Source: Opitutaceae bacterium (GTDB taxonomy: Bacteria; Verrucomicrobiota; Verrucomicrobiia; Opitutales; Opitutaceae). From it: DNA of 48,029 nucleotides. The notes under the pieces are model-generated. The model made no database searches. It was not told the DNA's origin and worked only from the letters and a program-made list of their open reading frames with translations. Position numbers and translations under genes: made by a program. This document shows, one piece after another, positions 1 through 7,900 of the stretch. Position 1 is the stretch's first letter. Every line of letters starts with the position of its first letter. Location of the stretch: the NCBI GenBank assembly GCA_027485815.1, contig JAIXQE010000027.1, forward strand, positions 1-48,029. The letters are read 5' to 3'.

Positions 1-336
1 ATCGCCGCGCGCGGCATCGATGTCGCGGGCGTGACCCACGTGATCAATTACGATGTGCCGGCCAACCCGGAGGACTACGTGCACCGCATCGGCCGGACCG
101 GTCGGGCGCAGGCGGTGGGCGATGCCTTCACGCTGGTGACTCCCGAGAACGCCGGCGACGTGCGGGCGATCGAGCGGTTCATCGGCCAGAAGATCCCCGA
201 GCAGCGGCTGGAGGGCTTCGAATATCGTCCGCTGGTGGCACGGCCCGCCGCGACGGTGCCGGCGCGCGCGCAGGGCAGTCCCGCGGGCACGCTCAGGCCG
301 CAGCGGGGTTTCCGGCGCTTTGGCCGGGGGCGCTGA
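1..336 (+). CDS. DEAD-box ATP-dependent RNA helicase, C-terminal fragment
   Basis: This is the 3' end of a DEAD-box RNA helicase whose start lies left of the window. The reading frame is open from base 1 and begins with the helicase motif V region (ARGIDV). It continues through a conserved YDVP stretch and motif VI (HRIGRTGRA), the arginine-finger region that contacts ATP across the RecA-like domain interface. After the second RecA domain there is a short, basic, Gly/Arg-rich tail ending FRRFGRGR, typical of RhlE/CsdA-like proteins that use such tails for RNA binding. Known of the family: ATP-dependent RNA duplex unwinding in ribosome assembly and RNA decay. The subfamily cannot be fixed from this fragment. 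Its last 44 bases overlap the 3' end of the convergent minus-strand gene. Confidence 0.93.
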   Translation: MAARGIDVAGVTHVINYDVPANPEDYVHRIGRTGRAQAVGDAFTLVTPENAGDVRAIERFIGQKIPEQRLEGFEYRPLVARPAATVPARAQGSPAGTLRPQRGFRRFGRGR

Positions 337-1225
337 CGCTTTCGAGCAGCCGGGTGCAGACCGCGAGCAGGCGCGCGCGGAGTGGTTCCCCCTGGGCGCA
401 GAACGCCCGCTGGTGCGCCTCGTACTCCGCCCGCCCGGCCGCGGTTTCGATCGTGATGGGCGCATAACCCAGCGCGCGGAAATCATACGGGCTGGCGCGC
501 ATGTCCACCTCGCGGATCTCGCGCGCGAGGGCGAAGCAGTCCGCGGTGAGCTCCGCCGGCGTGAAGGGCGACAGTTTGAAGCTCCACTTGTAGAGATCCA
601 TATTGGCGTGGAGGCAGCCGCGCTGCTCGAGGGCGGGGGTGCTTTCCCGCGTCGGTTGCAGGCGGTTCAGCGGGCGGGCGGGTGGGGTGAAGAACCGGAA
701 GGCGTCGAAGTGCGAGCAGGTCACGCCGTTCGCCTCCACCAGCCGGGCGATCTCCGGGGCCGGCAGTCGCAGCGGCCACGCTTGGTGGCGCACCTCGGCG
801 GAATCCTGCCGGTAGACCATCGCCCATTCGTGGAGCCCGTGGCAGCCGAAGAACGCCGGCCGTGCCTGCATCCCGCGCAGGAGCGTCTCCAACCAGGCCA
901 CGAACGCGCGCCGCTCCGGAGGGAGCGCGGCGGGATCCACGGCCACGGCGGTCGCCCCTCCTGGCCCCGCGATTTCCCGGTAACCTTGGTGCCGCAGAAA
1001 TTCCCGGGCCGAGGGACCCAGGAGCCCGATGTCCGGACCCGGATGCCAGCGGCGCAGCCACGCCGGGCGGTGCGCGTAATAGGTGAACAGGAAGTCGTGG
1101 ACCGGATGGCGTTCGCCCCGCGCCGCCCGCGCCTGGTGCGGATCCGTCCAAGCGCGCACCCGCGACTCGTGCGCCGCCGCCCGCGCCCGCCAGTCCGCCT
1201 CGGCGTGGAACGTCCGCGGTGTCAC
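293..1225 (-). CDS. '3-methyladenine DNA glycosylase'-like conserved protein
   Basis: A protein of about 310 residues resembling a family annotated in actinobacteria and verrucomicrobia as '3-methyladenine DNA glycosylase'. As far as I know that activity is unproven, and no helix-hairpin-helix glycosylase motif is visible. Recognisable blocks are [12 protein letters not shown] near the N-terminus, [22 protein letters not shown], and [10 protein letters not shown] in the C-terminal half. I chose the GTG at 1225 because it forms a GTGA overlap with the stop of the upstream gene (translational coupling) and because the residues encoded before it are low-complexity Arg/Pro/Ala. It is the last gene of a minus-strand operon behind an amidohydrolase-like gene, a sugar kinase and a SIS protein. 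No signal peptide is seen, so it is probably cytoplasmic. The family match is from memory; the function is open. Confidence 0.75.
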   Translation of the reverse strand: MTPRTFHAEADWRARAAAHESRVRAWTDPHQARAARGERHPVHDFLFTYYAHRPAWLRRWHPGPDIGLLGPSAREFLRHQGYREIAGPGGATAVAVDPAALPPERRAFVAWLETLLRGMQARPAFFGCHGLHEWAMVYRQDSAEVRHQAWPLRLPAPEIARLVEANGVTCSHFDAFRFFTPPARPLNRLQPTRESTPALEQRGCLHANMDLYKWSFKLSPFTPAELTADCFALAREIREVDMRASPYDFRALGYAPITIETAAGRAEYEAHQRAFCAQGEPLRARLLAVCTRLLESVSAPGQSAGNPAAA

Positions 1226-2136
1226 CGGGCCGGGGCGAAGCCGTAGTGCTCCCGGAGGAATTCCAGGAGCACCGGCGCGGTGATCCGGCCGAAGCGCGCG
1301 CGGTTCTCCGGGGTGTCGCGCACGCCGGGGCGGGGGCATTCGATCTGCAGGCCGTCGACCTTCCGCGTCTCCGCGGCGGCGGCGTGACGCTGGACGATGT
1401 AGCCGCCCGCGAAGAACGGCTGGTCGCCCGGTTGCGGGTCGGGGCCGCTCGGCGTGGCGGGCAGGCCACCCGCGGCGAGGAGGCTCCCCAGGCTGCGGGG
1501 CCCCCGGATCAGGTCGGCGGCGCTGCCGCCGCGGCGGGCGTGCAGGTCCGCGAGCGTGGACAGACCGATCACGCCCGAGGCGTCGAATGCGGCGTCACTC
1601 CGGTTGAGTTGCGGTCCGGCGAGGGCGTAGCCGAGTTCCAGTCGCGCGACCGGGTGGGCGTGGCCGTGGAGATCGACCAGGAAGGCGAAGCCGTGCCGCG
1701 CCACCGCCGCCGCGAGGGCGCCCTCGATCGCCGCGTGGAACTCCCGCCACACCTGCTCCGCCCCCGGGTGACCGTTGGCGGCCTCGACGATCTCGCGGTT
1801 CGGATCCAGCCGGGAGCGATGCAGGTGGCTGAAGATGACGTGGACCCGTCCGCCGGAGAGCCGCTCCAGCTCCGCCACGAGGTCGCGCGCGAGCTCCTGC
1901 GTGTTGGCGTCCATCACCGTTACGCCTTTCTGGCGCGGCGGCAGGTCGGCCGGTTGGGCGCGGCCGCCGTGCGGGACCGTGATCACGAGCGGCAGGTCCC
2001 CGGCGAGGTACTCCACGTGGCGGGCGGTTCCGAAGTACGACTGGCCCGGGACCTTCGGTGCGGGGGCGGCGGCGGGGGCCGGAGAGGCGACCGCAAGGAG
2101 AATCAGAACCAGCAGCAGGCGAGGCGGAGGCATCAA
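1222..2136 (-). CDS. Secreted N-formylglutamate amidohydrolase-like protein
   Basis: A 304-residue protein with a clear Sec signal peptide (residues 1-23, hydrophobic LLLVLILLAVA core ending AAA). The mature part carries the hallmarks of the N-formylglutamate amidohydrolase (HutG-type) superfamily, a zinc-peptidase-like fold. These are VPHGG (54-58), DANTQELA, HRSRLDPNRE (106-115), DLHGH (155-159, likely metal ligands) and a late EC-PRPGVRDT block. Family members hydrolyse N-formyl or N-acyl amino acids, but a secreted form is not the classical histidine-degradation enzyme, so the substrate here is uncertain. Two adjacent Met codons (2136 and 2133) could both start. It sits 16 bp behind the sugar kinase and overlaps the downstream gene by 4 bases, so it belongs to the same operon. 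A role in peptidoglycan or amino-sugar scavenging is inference. Confidence 0.8.
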   Translation of the reverse strand: MMPPPRLLLVLILLAVASPAPAAAPAPKVPGQSYFGTARHVEYLAGDLPLVITVPHGGRAQPADLPPRQKGVTVMDANTQELARDLVAELERLSGGRVHVIFSHLHRSRLDPNREIVEAANGHPGAEQVWREFHAAIEGALAAAVARHGFAFLVDLHGHAHPVARLELGYALAGPQLNRSDAAFDASGVIGLSTLADLHARRGGSAADLIRGPRSLGSLLAAGGLPATPSGPDPQPGDQPFFAGGYIVQRHAAAAETRKVDGLQIECPRPGVRDTPENRARFGRITAPVLLEFLREHYGFAPAR

Positions 2137-2152
2137 GGAAGGTAAAGATTGC

Positions 2153-3058
2153 TCAAGCGGCGCGGAGTAGCAGGCGCCTTACGCCCTCGATGGGCGATCC
2201 CTCGACGGGGTGGAGCTGGAATGGGGCGCGGGCGCGCAGGGCGGCGTGGACCGCGGGGTGATGGAGGATCGGGCCGCTCAGGCCCACGCGCAGGCCGGCC
2301 GGGGGTGGGCCGGGAAACAGCCGGGCCGCCACCCCGAGGGCGATGTCGAGCAAGTCTCCGGCCGAAGCCGCGACCAGCCCGGCGGCGACCGGTTCGCCCG
2401 CGCCAGCGAGGGCGAGCAAGGCGGGGGCGAGCGCGGCGACCTGCCGATTCGGCTCGGCGTGCTGGTAGTACCAACGGGTGACCGCCCCGGCGTCACCCGT
2501 CGCGCCGAGGCCGGTGTGGTCCCGCACCGCGGCGCCCACCGCGGAGGCGGGTTGCCAGCCCTGTAATTCGAGCAAACCCCGGCCGATGGCGCGCCGCCCC
2601 AGGTCATAGCCGCTGCCCGGGTCCCCGAAGCGCCAGCCGATCCCGCCGGCATAGTGGATGGAGCCATCGGGCGCGCGGGCGGCGACGAACGAGCCCGTGC
2701 CGCCGTGCAGGACCAGGCCGGGGGCGCCGTCCGTGGCCAGTTCCAGCACCGGATGCGAGTCGTCGGCCGTGAACACCTGGGCGCCGCCGCCGAGCCCGGC
2801 CATCGTCTCCCGCCAATAGGACCGGTTGCCGGCCGCGTAAAGGTGCAGGTGCGTGATCGTGGCCGCGGGCGAACGGGCCGCGGCGTGCGCCCGGAGCGCG
2901 GCGATCACCCCCGCGACCACCGCCCGCGCCCCGTCGGGTCCAGCAACATTAGGATTGCATCCGCCGGCGAGCTCGCGCGCGGCGACGGCCCCCGTGGCAT
3001 CCACCAGAATGCCCTCCGTCTTGGTGGCGCCCCCGTCGATGCCGAGGCGGAAGTTCAT
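2153..3058 (-). CDS. BadF/BadG-family ATPase, probable N-acetylglucosamine-type kinase
   Basis: A 301-residue ASKHA-fold kinase of the BadF/BadG/BcrA/BcrD family (N-acetylglucosamine kinase-like). The N-terminal GIDGGATKTEG (6-16) is the phosphate-1 loop, HGGTGSFVAA is the phosphate-2/adenosine region, and GWRFGDPGSGYDLGRRAIG is the characteristic sugar-kinase block seen in GlcNAc kinases. The ATG at 3058 is preferred because the ASKHA domain begins at once; the open frame upstream encodes only an Arg/Ala/Pro-rich stretch overlapping the SIS gene. It lies 17 bp downstream of the SIS-domain gene and 16 bp upstream of the secreted amidohydrolase-like gene. The kinase-SIS pairing suggests phosphorylation and then isomerisation or etherase-type processing of an amino sugar. 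The sugar substrate is inference. Confidence 0.85.
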   Translation of the reverse strand: MNFRLGIDGGATKTEGILVDATGAVAARELAGGCNPNVAGPDGARAVVAGVIAALRAHAAARSPAATITHLHLYAAGNRSYWRETMAGLGGGAQVFTADDSHPVLELATDGAPGLVLHGGTGSFVAARAPDGSIHYAGGIGWRFGDPGSGYDLGRRAIGRGLLELQGWQPASAVGAAVRDHTGLGATGDAGAVTRWYYQHAEPNRQVAALAPALLALAGAGEPVAAGLVAASAGDLLDIALGVAARLFPGPPPAGLRVGLSGPILHHPAVHAALRARAPFQLHPVEGSPIEGVRRLLLRAA

Positions 3059-3075
3059 CGTCGCCTCCGCCGTCC

Positions 3076-3804
3076 TCAGGCCAGCTGCTTGGAGAGCCGG
3101 TGCCGGTAGCGGCCGCCGACGGACCGGTTGTGCTCGATGGCGCCGGGCAGGTTCTGGCTCCGCAGCACCGGCAGCTCGTGCCCGTGGTCGCGCAACCATT
3201 CCATCACCGAGACCATCAACCAGTTAAGCAGCGAACAACCGATGAAGGTGCTCGTGGGGCCGGTCGTGATCGCGTCGGTCACCGGCAAAATCGCGTCCCC
3301 GGGCAATCCGCCGTTGTCGAGGACGTGGTCGGCGATCGCGTGCAGGTTGCGGCCGCCGGGGTGGACGGTGCGGGCGGTGGCGGACATCGCGACCGAGCAG
3401 AGCCCTACGACAAGGCATCCCTTGCTCTTGGCGTGGAGGGCGACCTCAATCGGGGCGGAGTTCTTGCCGGAATTGGAGATGACGATGACCACCTCGCCAG
3501 GGCGCAGCTCGTACTGGCGGTCGTAGCGTTGGACGAGGGCGGTGCCGTAGCCAACGAGGTTCTCGATGAAGCCGGCGGTGGGGTCGGGGATGCCGGTGAT
3601 GCTGACGAGTCCGCCGGCGCGGCCGACGATCTCGCGGGAGATGATCTCGCTGTGGCCGGAGCCGAAGGTGTGCACCATCCCGCCGGCGGCGATGCATTGG
3701 CCGAGGAGGGGGGTGAGTTGGGCGATGACGGGGGCGTTGCGGGCGCGGGCTTCCGCCAGCATCGCGAGGGATTTTTCGTAGTAGGCGTTGGCGAGGGGTG
3801 ACAT
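3076..3804 (-). CDS. SIS-domain sugar-phosphate isomerase-like protein
   Basis: A 242-residue cytoplasmic protein with one SIS (sugar isomerase) domain. FGSGHSE (47-53) forms the first phosphosugar-binding loop and SNSGKNSAPIE (110-120) is the classical Ser/Thr-rich SIS loop. The length and the end of the protein resemble the UPF0309 or 'sugar isomerase domain-containing' group. I start at the ATG at 3804; the 13 residues encoded upstream in frame look non-conserved. It is the first gene of the minus-strand amino-sugar operon, with a BadF-type kinase directly after it. It may isomerise or de-ether a phosphorylated amino sugar. MurQ-like activity is possible, but I see nothing that proves it. 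A palindromic operator candidate lies about 40 bp upstream of the start. Confidence 0.85.
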   Translation of the reverse strand: MSPLANAYYEKSLAMLAEARARNAPVIAQLTPLLGQCIAAGGMVHTFGSGHSEIISREIVGRAGGLVSITGIPDPTAGFIENLVGYGTALVQRYDRQYELRPGEVVIVISNSGKNSAPIEVALHAKSKGCLVVGLCSVAMSATARTVHPGGRNLHAIADHVLDNGGLPGDAILPVTDAITTGPTSTFIGCSLLNWLMVSVMEWLRDHGHELPVLRSQNLPGAIEHNRSVGGRYRHRLSKQLA

Positions 3805-3840
3805 CGGGCGGTGCGGAGCAGAGAGGGGAACGGCGGCGCG

Positions 3841-3858
3841 CAAGGCAACGTTGCGTTG
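3841..3858. promoter_or_regulatory. Operator-like palindrome between divergent genes
   Basis: An 18-bp imperfect palindrome (16 of 18 positions symmetric) centred on CG, with the perfect 10-bp core GCAACGTTGC at 3845-3854. It lies in the 107-bp gap between the SIS gene start (3804, minus) and the VOC gene start (3912, plus). CG-centred palindromes of this size are typical LacI/GalR-family operators, which often control sugar operons. The assignment is inference; no regulator gene of that family is in the window. Confidence 0.35.
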
Positions 3859-3911
3859 GCGCCGCGGCGAAAAAGCTGGGGCGGCCCGCCAACCTCGCCC
3901 ACGCTCCGGGG

Positions 3912-4397
3912 ATGATCCTGGGCGTGGACCACTTTAACATCGTCGTCGCCGACCTCGCGCGCTCCGTGCGCTTCTACACCGAGGTCCTGGGGTTCCGCCG
4001 GACGGCGGATGTCACGATGGAGGGCGAGTGGATCGAGGCGATCGTGGGGCTGCGGGGGGTGCGGGGGTTGGTGACCTTCGTGGAGCCGCCGGGCGGGGGC
4101 CCGCGGCTCGAGCTGCTGCAGTACGTGACGCCGGCGGGCGAGGCCCTGCCGGCCAATTCGCGGGCGAACACCCTGGGCCTGCGTCACCTGGCCTTCCGGG
4201 TGCGGGACATCGGGGCGATGGCCGCCCGGCTGCGCGCCGCGGGGGTGACGTTGTTCAGCGATCCGGTGCGGGTGCCGCCGGGCGTGGTGCGGTTTGCGGC
4301 CGGCGAGAAGACCCTCGTGTACTTCCTCGATCCCGACGGCGTGATCCTGGAGTTGGCGGAGTATGGTCCGGGCGAGCCGGCGCCCGCCGCGGGTTAG
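3912..4397 (+). CDS. VOC-family (glyoxalase/bleomycin-resistance/dioxygenase) protein
   Basis: A 161-residue single VOC-fold protein. It has the two expected beta-alpha-beta-beta-beta halves: GVDHFNIVVADLARSVRFY at the N-terminus, with a His in the usual metal position, and LRHLAFRVRDIGAMA followed by DPDGVILELAEY in the second half, with a Glu in the usual metal position. The ATG at 3912 starts right before the first beta strand; upstream in-frame codons give a basic low-complexity stretch. Members include lactoylglutathione lyase, methylmalonyl-CoA epimerase and dioxygenases; this sequence does not decide between them. It is divergent from the SIS operon and overlaps the convergent DUF2007 gene by 4 bases at its 3' end. 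Confidence 0.85.
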   Translation: MILGVDHFNIVVADLARSVRFYTEVLGFRRTADVTMEGEWIEAIVGLRGVRGLVTFVEPPGGGPRLELLQYVTPAGEALPANSRANTLGLRHLAFRVRDIGAMAARLRAAGVTLFSDPVRVPPGVVRFAAGEKTLVYFLDPDGVILELAEYGPGEPAPAAG

Positions 4398-4609
4398 GCC
4401 TCGGGGGCGGATTGGGCTTCGTCGCCGAGGGCCTTTTCCGCCTCCTCGATGATCCGCTTGGCTTCCGCGGCCTGATCCGAGGCGACCTGCAGGCGGATGG
4501 CGCCGCCGAAGGAGTCATCGAGCACGAAGGCGTCGATCCCGTTTTCCTCGAGGAGGGAGCGGAGCAGTTCGGCCTCGGCGGGATTGGAGCAGAAGGCGGC
4601 GGTGACCAT
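4394..4609 (-). CDS. DUF2007-type putative signal-transducing protein
   Basis: A 71-residue protein matching the small DUF2007 family. It starts MVTAAFCSNPAEAELL, continues with LLEENGIDAFVLDD, and has the strand/helix IRLQVASDQAAEAKRII. The fold is a compact ferredoxin-like domain resembling PII/ACT modules. The family is annotated as putative prokaryotic signal-transducing protein, but no mechanism is established. I prefer the ATG at 4609. The open frame continues upstream to 4951, but that part is Arg/Pro-rich and lies in the upstream region of the neighbouring NHL gene. Its stop overlaps the VOC gene stop by 4 bases (tail-to-tail). Confidence 0.75.
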   Translation of the reverse strand: MVTAAFCSNPAEAELLRSLLEENGIDAFVLDDSFGGAIRLQVASDQAAEAKRIIEEAEKALGDEAQSAPEA

Positions 4610-4980
4610 AAGGGGGCGAGGGGAGCGGACACTGGTGGCGTCGCGGCGCCGGACGCAAACGGATCCGGTCGCGCGCGGCGGGGTTTGGGGGATTTTTGGC
4701 CCCGGAACGGGCTCGACCGGGGAAAATTCCCCGCCGGGCCTCGCCTGCCGACGGTGGCGGGGAAGGGTTGCCACCGAGGGGGATCGGGGGGTCGCGGCGG
4801 GGTTGGCACGGTTTTCGCAAGGAAGGTGCGGTGGCGGGGCAGCGGCTCCCGCGCCCGCCCCGCGATGTTGAGGCCCAACCATTTTCCCGAACAAGCGTCT
4901 TGCGATAGGACCGGCCGGGTCGCTAAGTCCTTCACGTGGCGATTCCGGCACGGCGTCGCCGCCTCTTCTTTTTTCTAATC
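4610..4980. other. Intergenic region upstream of the NHL protein
   Basis: A 371-bp gene-free stretch between the divergent DUF2007 and NHL genes. It holds a small inverted repeat GGGGAA-AA-TTCCCC (4719-4732), a 14-bp word AAGGGTTGCCACCG (4763-4776) that recurs at 34604-34617 upstream of another secreted-protein gene, and a sigma-54-like promoter (4804-4819). I see no convincing small ORF or structured RNA here. Confidence 0.6.
4804..4819 (+). promoter_or_regulatory. Sigma-54 (-24/-12) promoter candidate
   Basis: TGGCACG-GTTT-TCGCA matches the sigma-54 consensus TGGCACG-N4-TTGCA at all but one position. The invariant GG (4805-4806) and GC (4817-4818) have exactly the required 10-base spacing. 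It points toward the NHL gene and would give a leader of about 150 nt. No enhancer-binding activator gene is in the window, so the call rests on sequence match alone. Confidence 0.5.
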
Positions 4981-7900
4981 ATGGACAACATCATCAACCC
5001 CGCCGGTCAGGTCAGGTCGGTCAGTCATCGTGGGTCGCGTTGGGCGCGGCTCTGGGTCGCGGTCGTGGCCGCTGGCGTCGCCGCGGGTGCGGTGCGCGCG
5101 CAGACTTCGTACAGCATCAGCACGCTGGCGGGCCAGCCCAACTCCCCCGGCGCGGTGGACGCGGTCGGCGCGGCGGCGCGGTTCCGGGATCCCGCCTCGG
5201 TCGTCGCGGATTCCGCGGGCAACCTCTACATCGCCGACACCACCAACCACGCGGTCCGCAAGGTGGTCATCAGCACCGGCGCGGTGACGACGGTCGCCGG
5301 CCTGCTCGGGACCTCGGGCGCGGCGGACGGCGCGGGCACGGTGGCCCGGTTCAACCTGCCGCAGGGCCTCGCCCTCGACGCCGGCGCGAACAAGCTCTAC
5401 GTGGCCGACACCTTCAACCACACCATCCGGGTCATCGATCTGGCGCCGGCGACTCCGGTGGTTTCGACGTTGGCGGGCGGAGCGGGCACCACGGGCAGCA
5501 CCAACGCCACCGGCACGGCGGCGCGGTTCAACTACCCTTACGGTCTCGCGCTGTCCGGGGGGAACCTCTACGTCGCCGACTCGAGCAACCAGTCGATCCG
5601 CAAGATCGTGGTCGCCACGGGCGTCGTCACCACCCTTGCCGGCCCGGATGGTTCCGGGAGCAACGTGCCGGGCACGCAGGGCTTCGTCGATTCCGCGACC
5701 CCCGCCTCCGCCCGGTTCTTCAACCCGATCGGCCTGGCTGCGGACAACGCGAACCTCTACGTGGCCGACAAGAGCAACAACCGCATCCGCAAGGTGGTGC
5801 TCGCGACCGGTGAGGTCTCGACGCTGGCCGGCGCCGCCACGGCGGGCGCGGCGGACGGCACCGGGGTGGCGGCGACCTTCAATGGGCCAGAGGGCCTGGC
5901 GATCGACAGCAACGGCAGCTCCCCCGGCACGACGCTGCTGGTCGCGGACACCCTCAACCACACGCTCCGCCGCGTGGTGATCGCGACGGGCGCGGTCACG
6001 ACCCTCGCGTGCACCGCGGGCTCCGGCAGCTTCGCCGACGGCCTCGGCACCGCCGCGCGCTTCACCCGCCCCACCGGCATCGCCCTCGACAGCGCCTCGA
6101 ACCTCTACGTGGCCGACAACGCCAACCAGCTGATCCGCCGCGGCACCGTGGCCACCGCTCCGGCGATCACGAGCGCGAACAACGCGACCTTCGCCCTCGG
6201 CGGCCTGGGCTCCTTCACCTTCACCGCCACCGGTTCCCCGACGCCCACGTACTCGGTATCCGCCGGTACCCTGCCGCCGGGCCTTTCGCTCTCCTCGGCC
6301 GGCGTCCTCTCCGGCGTCCCGTCCACCGCGGTCGGCTCGCCCTTCTCGTTCACCGTGCAGGCGAGCAACGGGGTCACCCCCGTCGCGACGCAGGTCTTCA
6401 CGCTGACCGTGAACCAGCCGCCGGTCTTCACCAGCGCGGCCACCACCACGCTTGTCGTCGGCAATGCGGCGACCTTCCAGGTGACGGCGACCGGTTCGCC
6501 CGCTCCCACCTTCAGCATCACCGCTGGCTCCCTTCCGGCCACGGTCGCCTCGATGAACCTCGCCGGCCTGATCACGGCCGCGCCGCCGTCGACCACCGCC
6601 GGCTCGCCCTTCACGTTCACCATCACGGCGACGAACACCGCGGGCAGCACGACGCAGACCTTCACCCTCAACGTCAGCTCCGGCCCCACGATCTCCACCC
6701 AGCCCGCCGCCACCACGGTCGCGGCCGGGATTGGCGCCCAGTTCTCGGTGGTCGCCGCGGCGAACGGCGGCGGGACCCTCACCTACCAGTGGCAGCGCCA
6801 GGCTTCCGGCTCGGGTGCATTCGTGCCGCTGGTCGAGGGCGGCAAGTACACCGGCACCACCACCGCCACCCTGACCGTCTCGCCGACGGCCTTGGCTGAC
6901 TCCGGCGACAAGTTCCAGGTCGTGGTCGGCAGCAGCGTCGGCTCCCCCGCGACTTCCGCGGAGGCCCTCCTGACCGTCACCACGGCCCCCGTCATCACCA
7001 GCCTGCCCACGGCGGCCTTCGTCGAGAACCAGGTCGGCTCCTTCACGCTGCAGGCCACGGGTTCGCCCGCGACGATGACCTACGCGATCACCACCGGCAC
7101 GCTCCCCTCCGGCCTTGTGCTCAACGCCGGCAGCGGCGTGATCTCCGGCACGCCCGCCGTCGGCTCCAGCGCCTCCTCGCCGTACGTGCTGGTCGTCACC
7201 GCCAGCAACGGCGTGAGCCCCGACGCGGTCCAGCCCTTCACCCTCACGGTCTCGCCGGTCGCCCTCGCCCCGGTGATCACCACCCAGCCGGCCAACGTCG
7301 CGCTCACGCCCGGCCAGATCGCCACCTTCACCGTGGCCGCCACCGGCAACCCGACGCCCACCATCCAGTGGCAGCGCCTCCCCGCCGGGGCCTCCGCGTA
7401 CTACGACCTCGCCAACGACACCACCTACAGCGGCGTCACCACCGGCACGCTCACCGTCCTCAACCCGACCTCCGCGATGACCGGCGACGCCTTCCGGGCG
7501 GTAGTGACCAACACCTCCGGTTCGGCGCAGAGCCTCTCGGCCTCCCTGTCCATCGTGGTCGGCACCGCCGTCTCGACCTACGTCGGCAAGACCGGCACGG
7601 CCGGCACGCTCGACGGCACCGGCGACGCGGCCCGCTTCAACGGCCCCGCTGGCACGGTCATTGACGCCTTGGGCAACCTCTACGTCGCCGACACCAGCAA
7701 CCACGTGATCCGCAAGGTCGCCCCCGGCGGCGTCGTCACCACCCTCGCCGGCCAGCCCGGTGTGAGCGGCAGTGCCGACGGCGTGGGCTCGGCGGCGCGT
7801 TTCAATTCCCCGTCCGGCGTTGCGGTCTCCACCGTGGGCACGGTCTACGTGGCGGACACCTATAACCACACTGTCCGCGCGATCGCGCCGGACGGCACGG

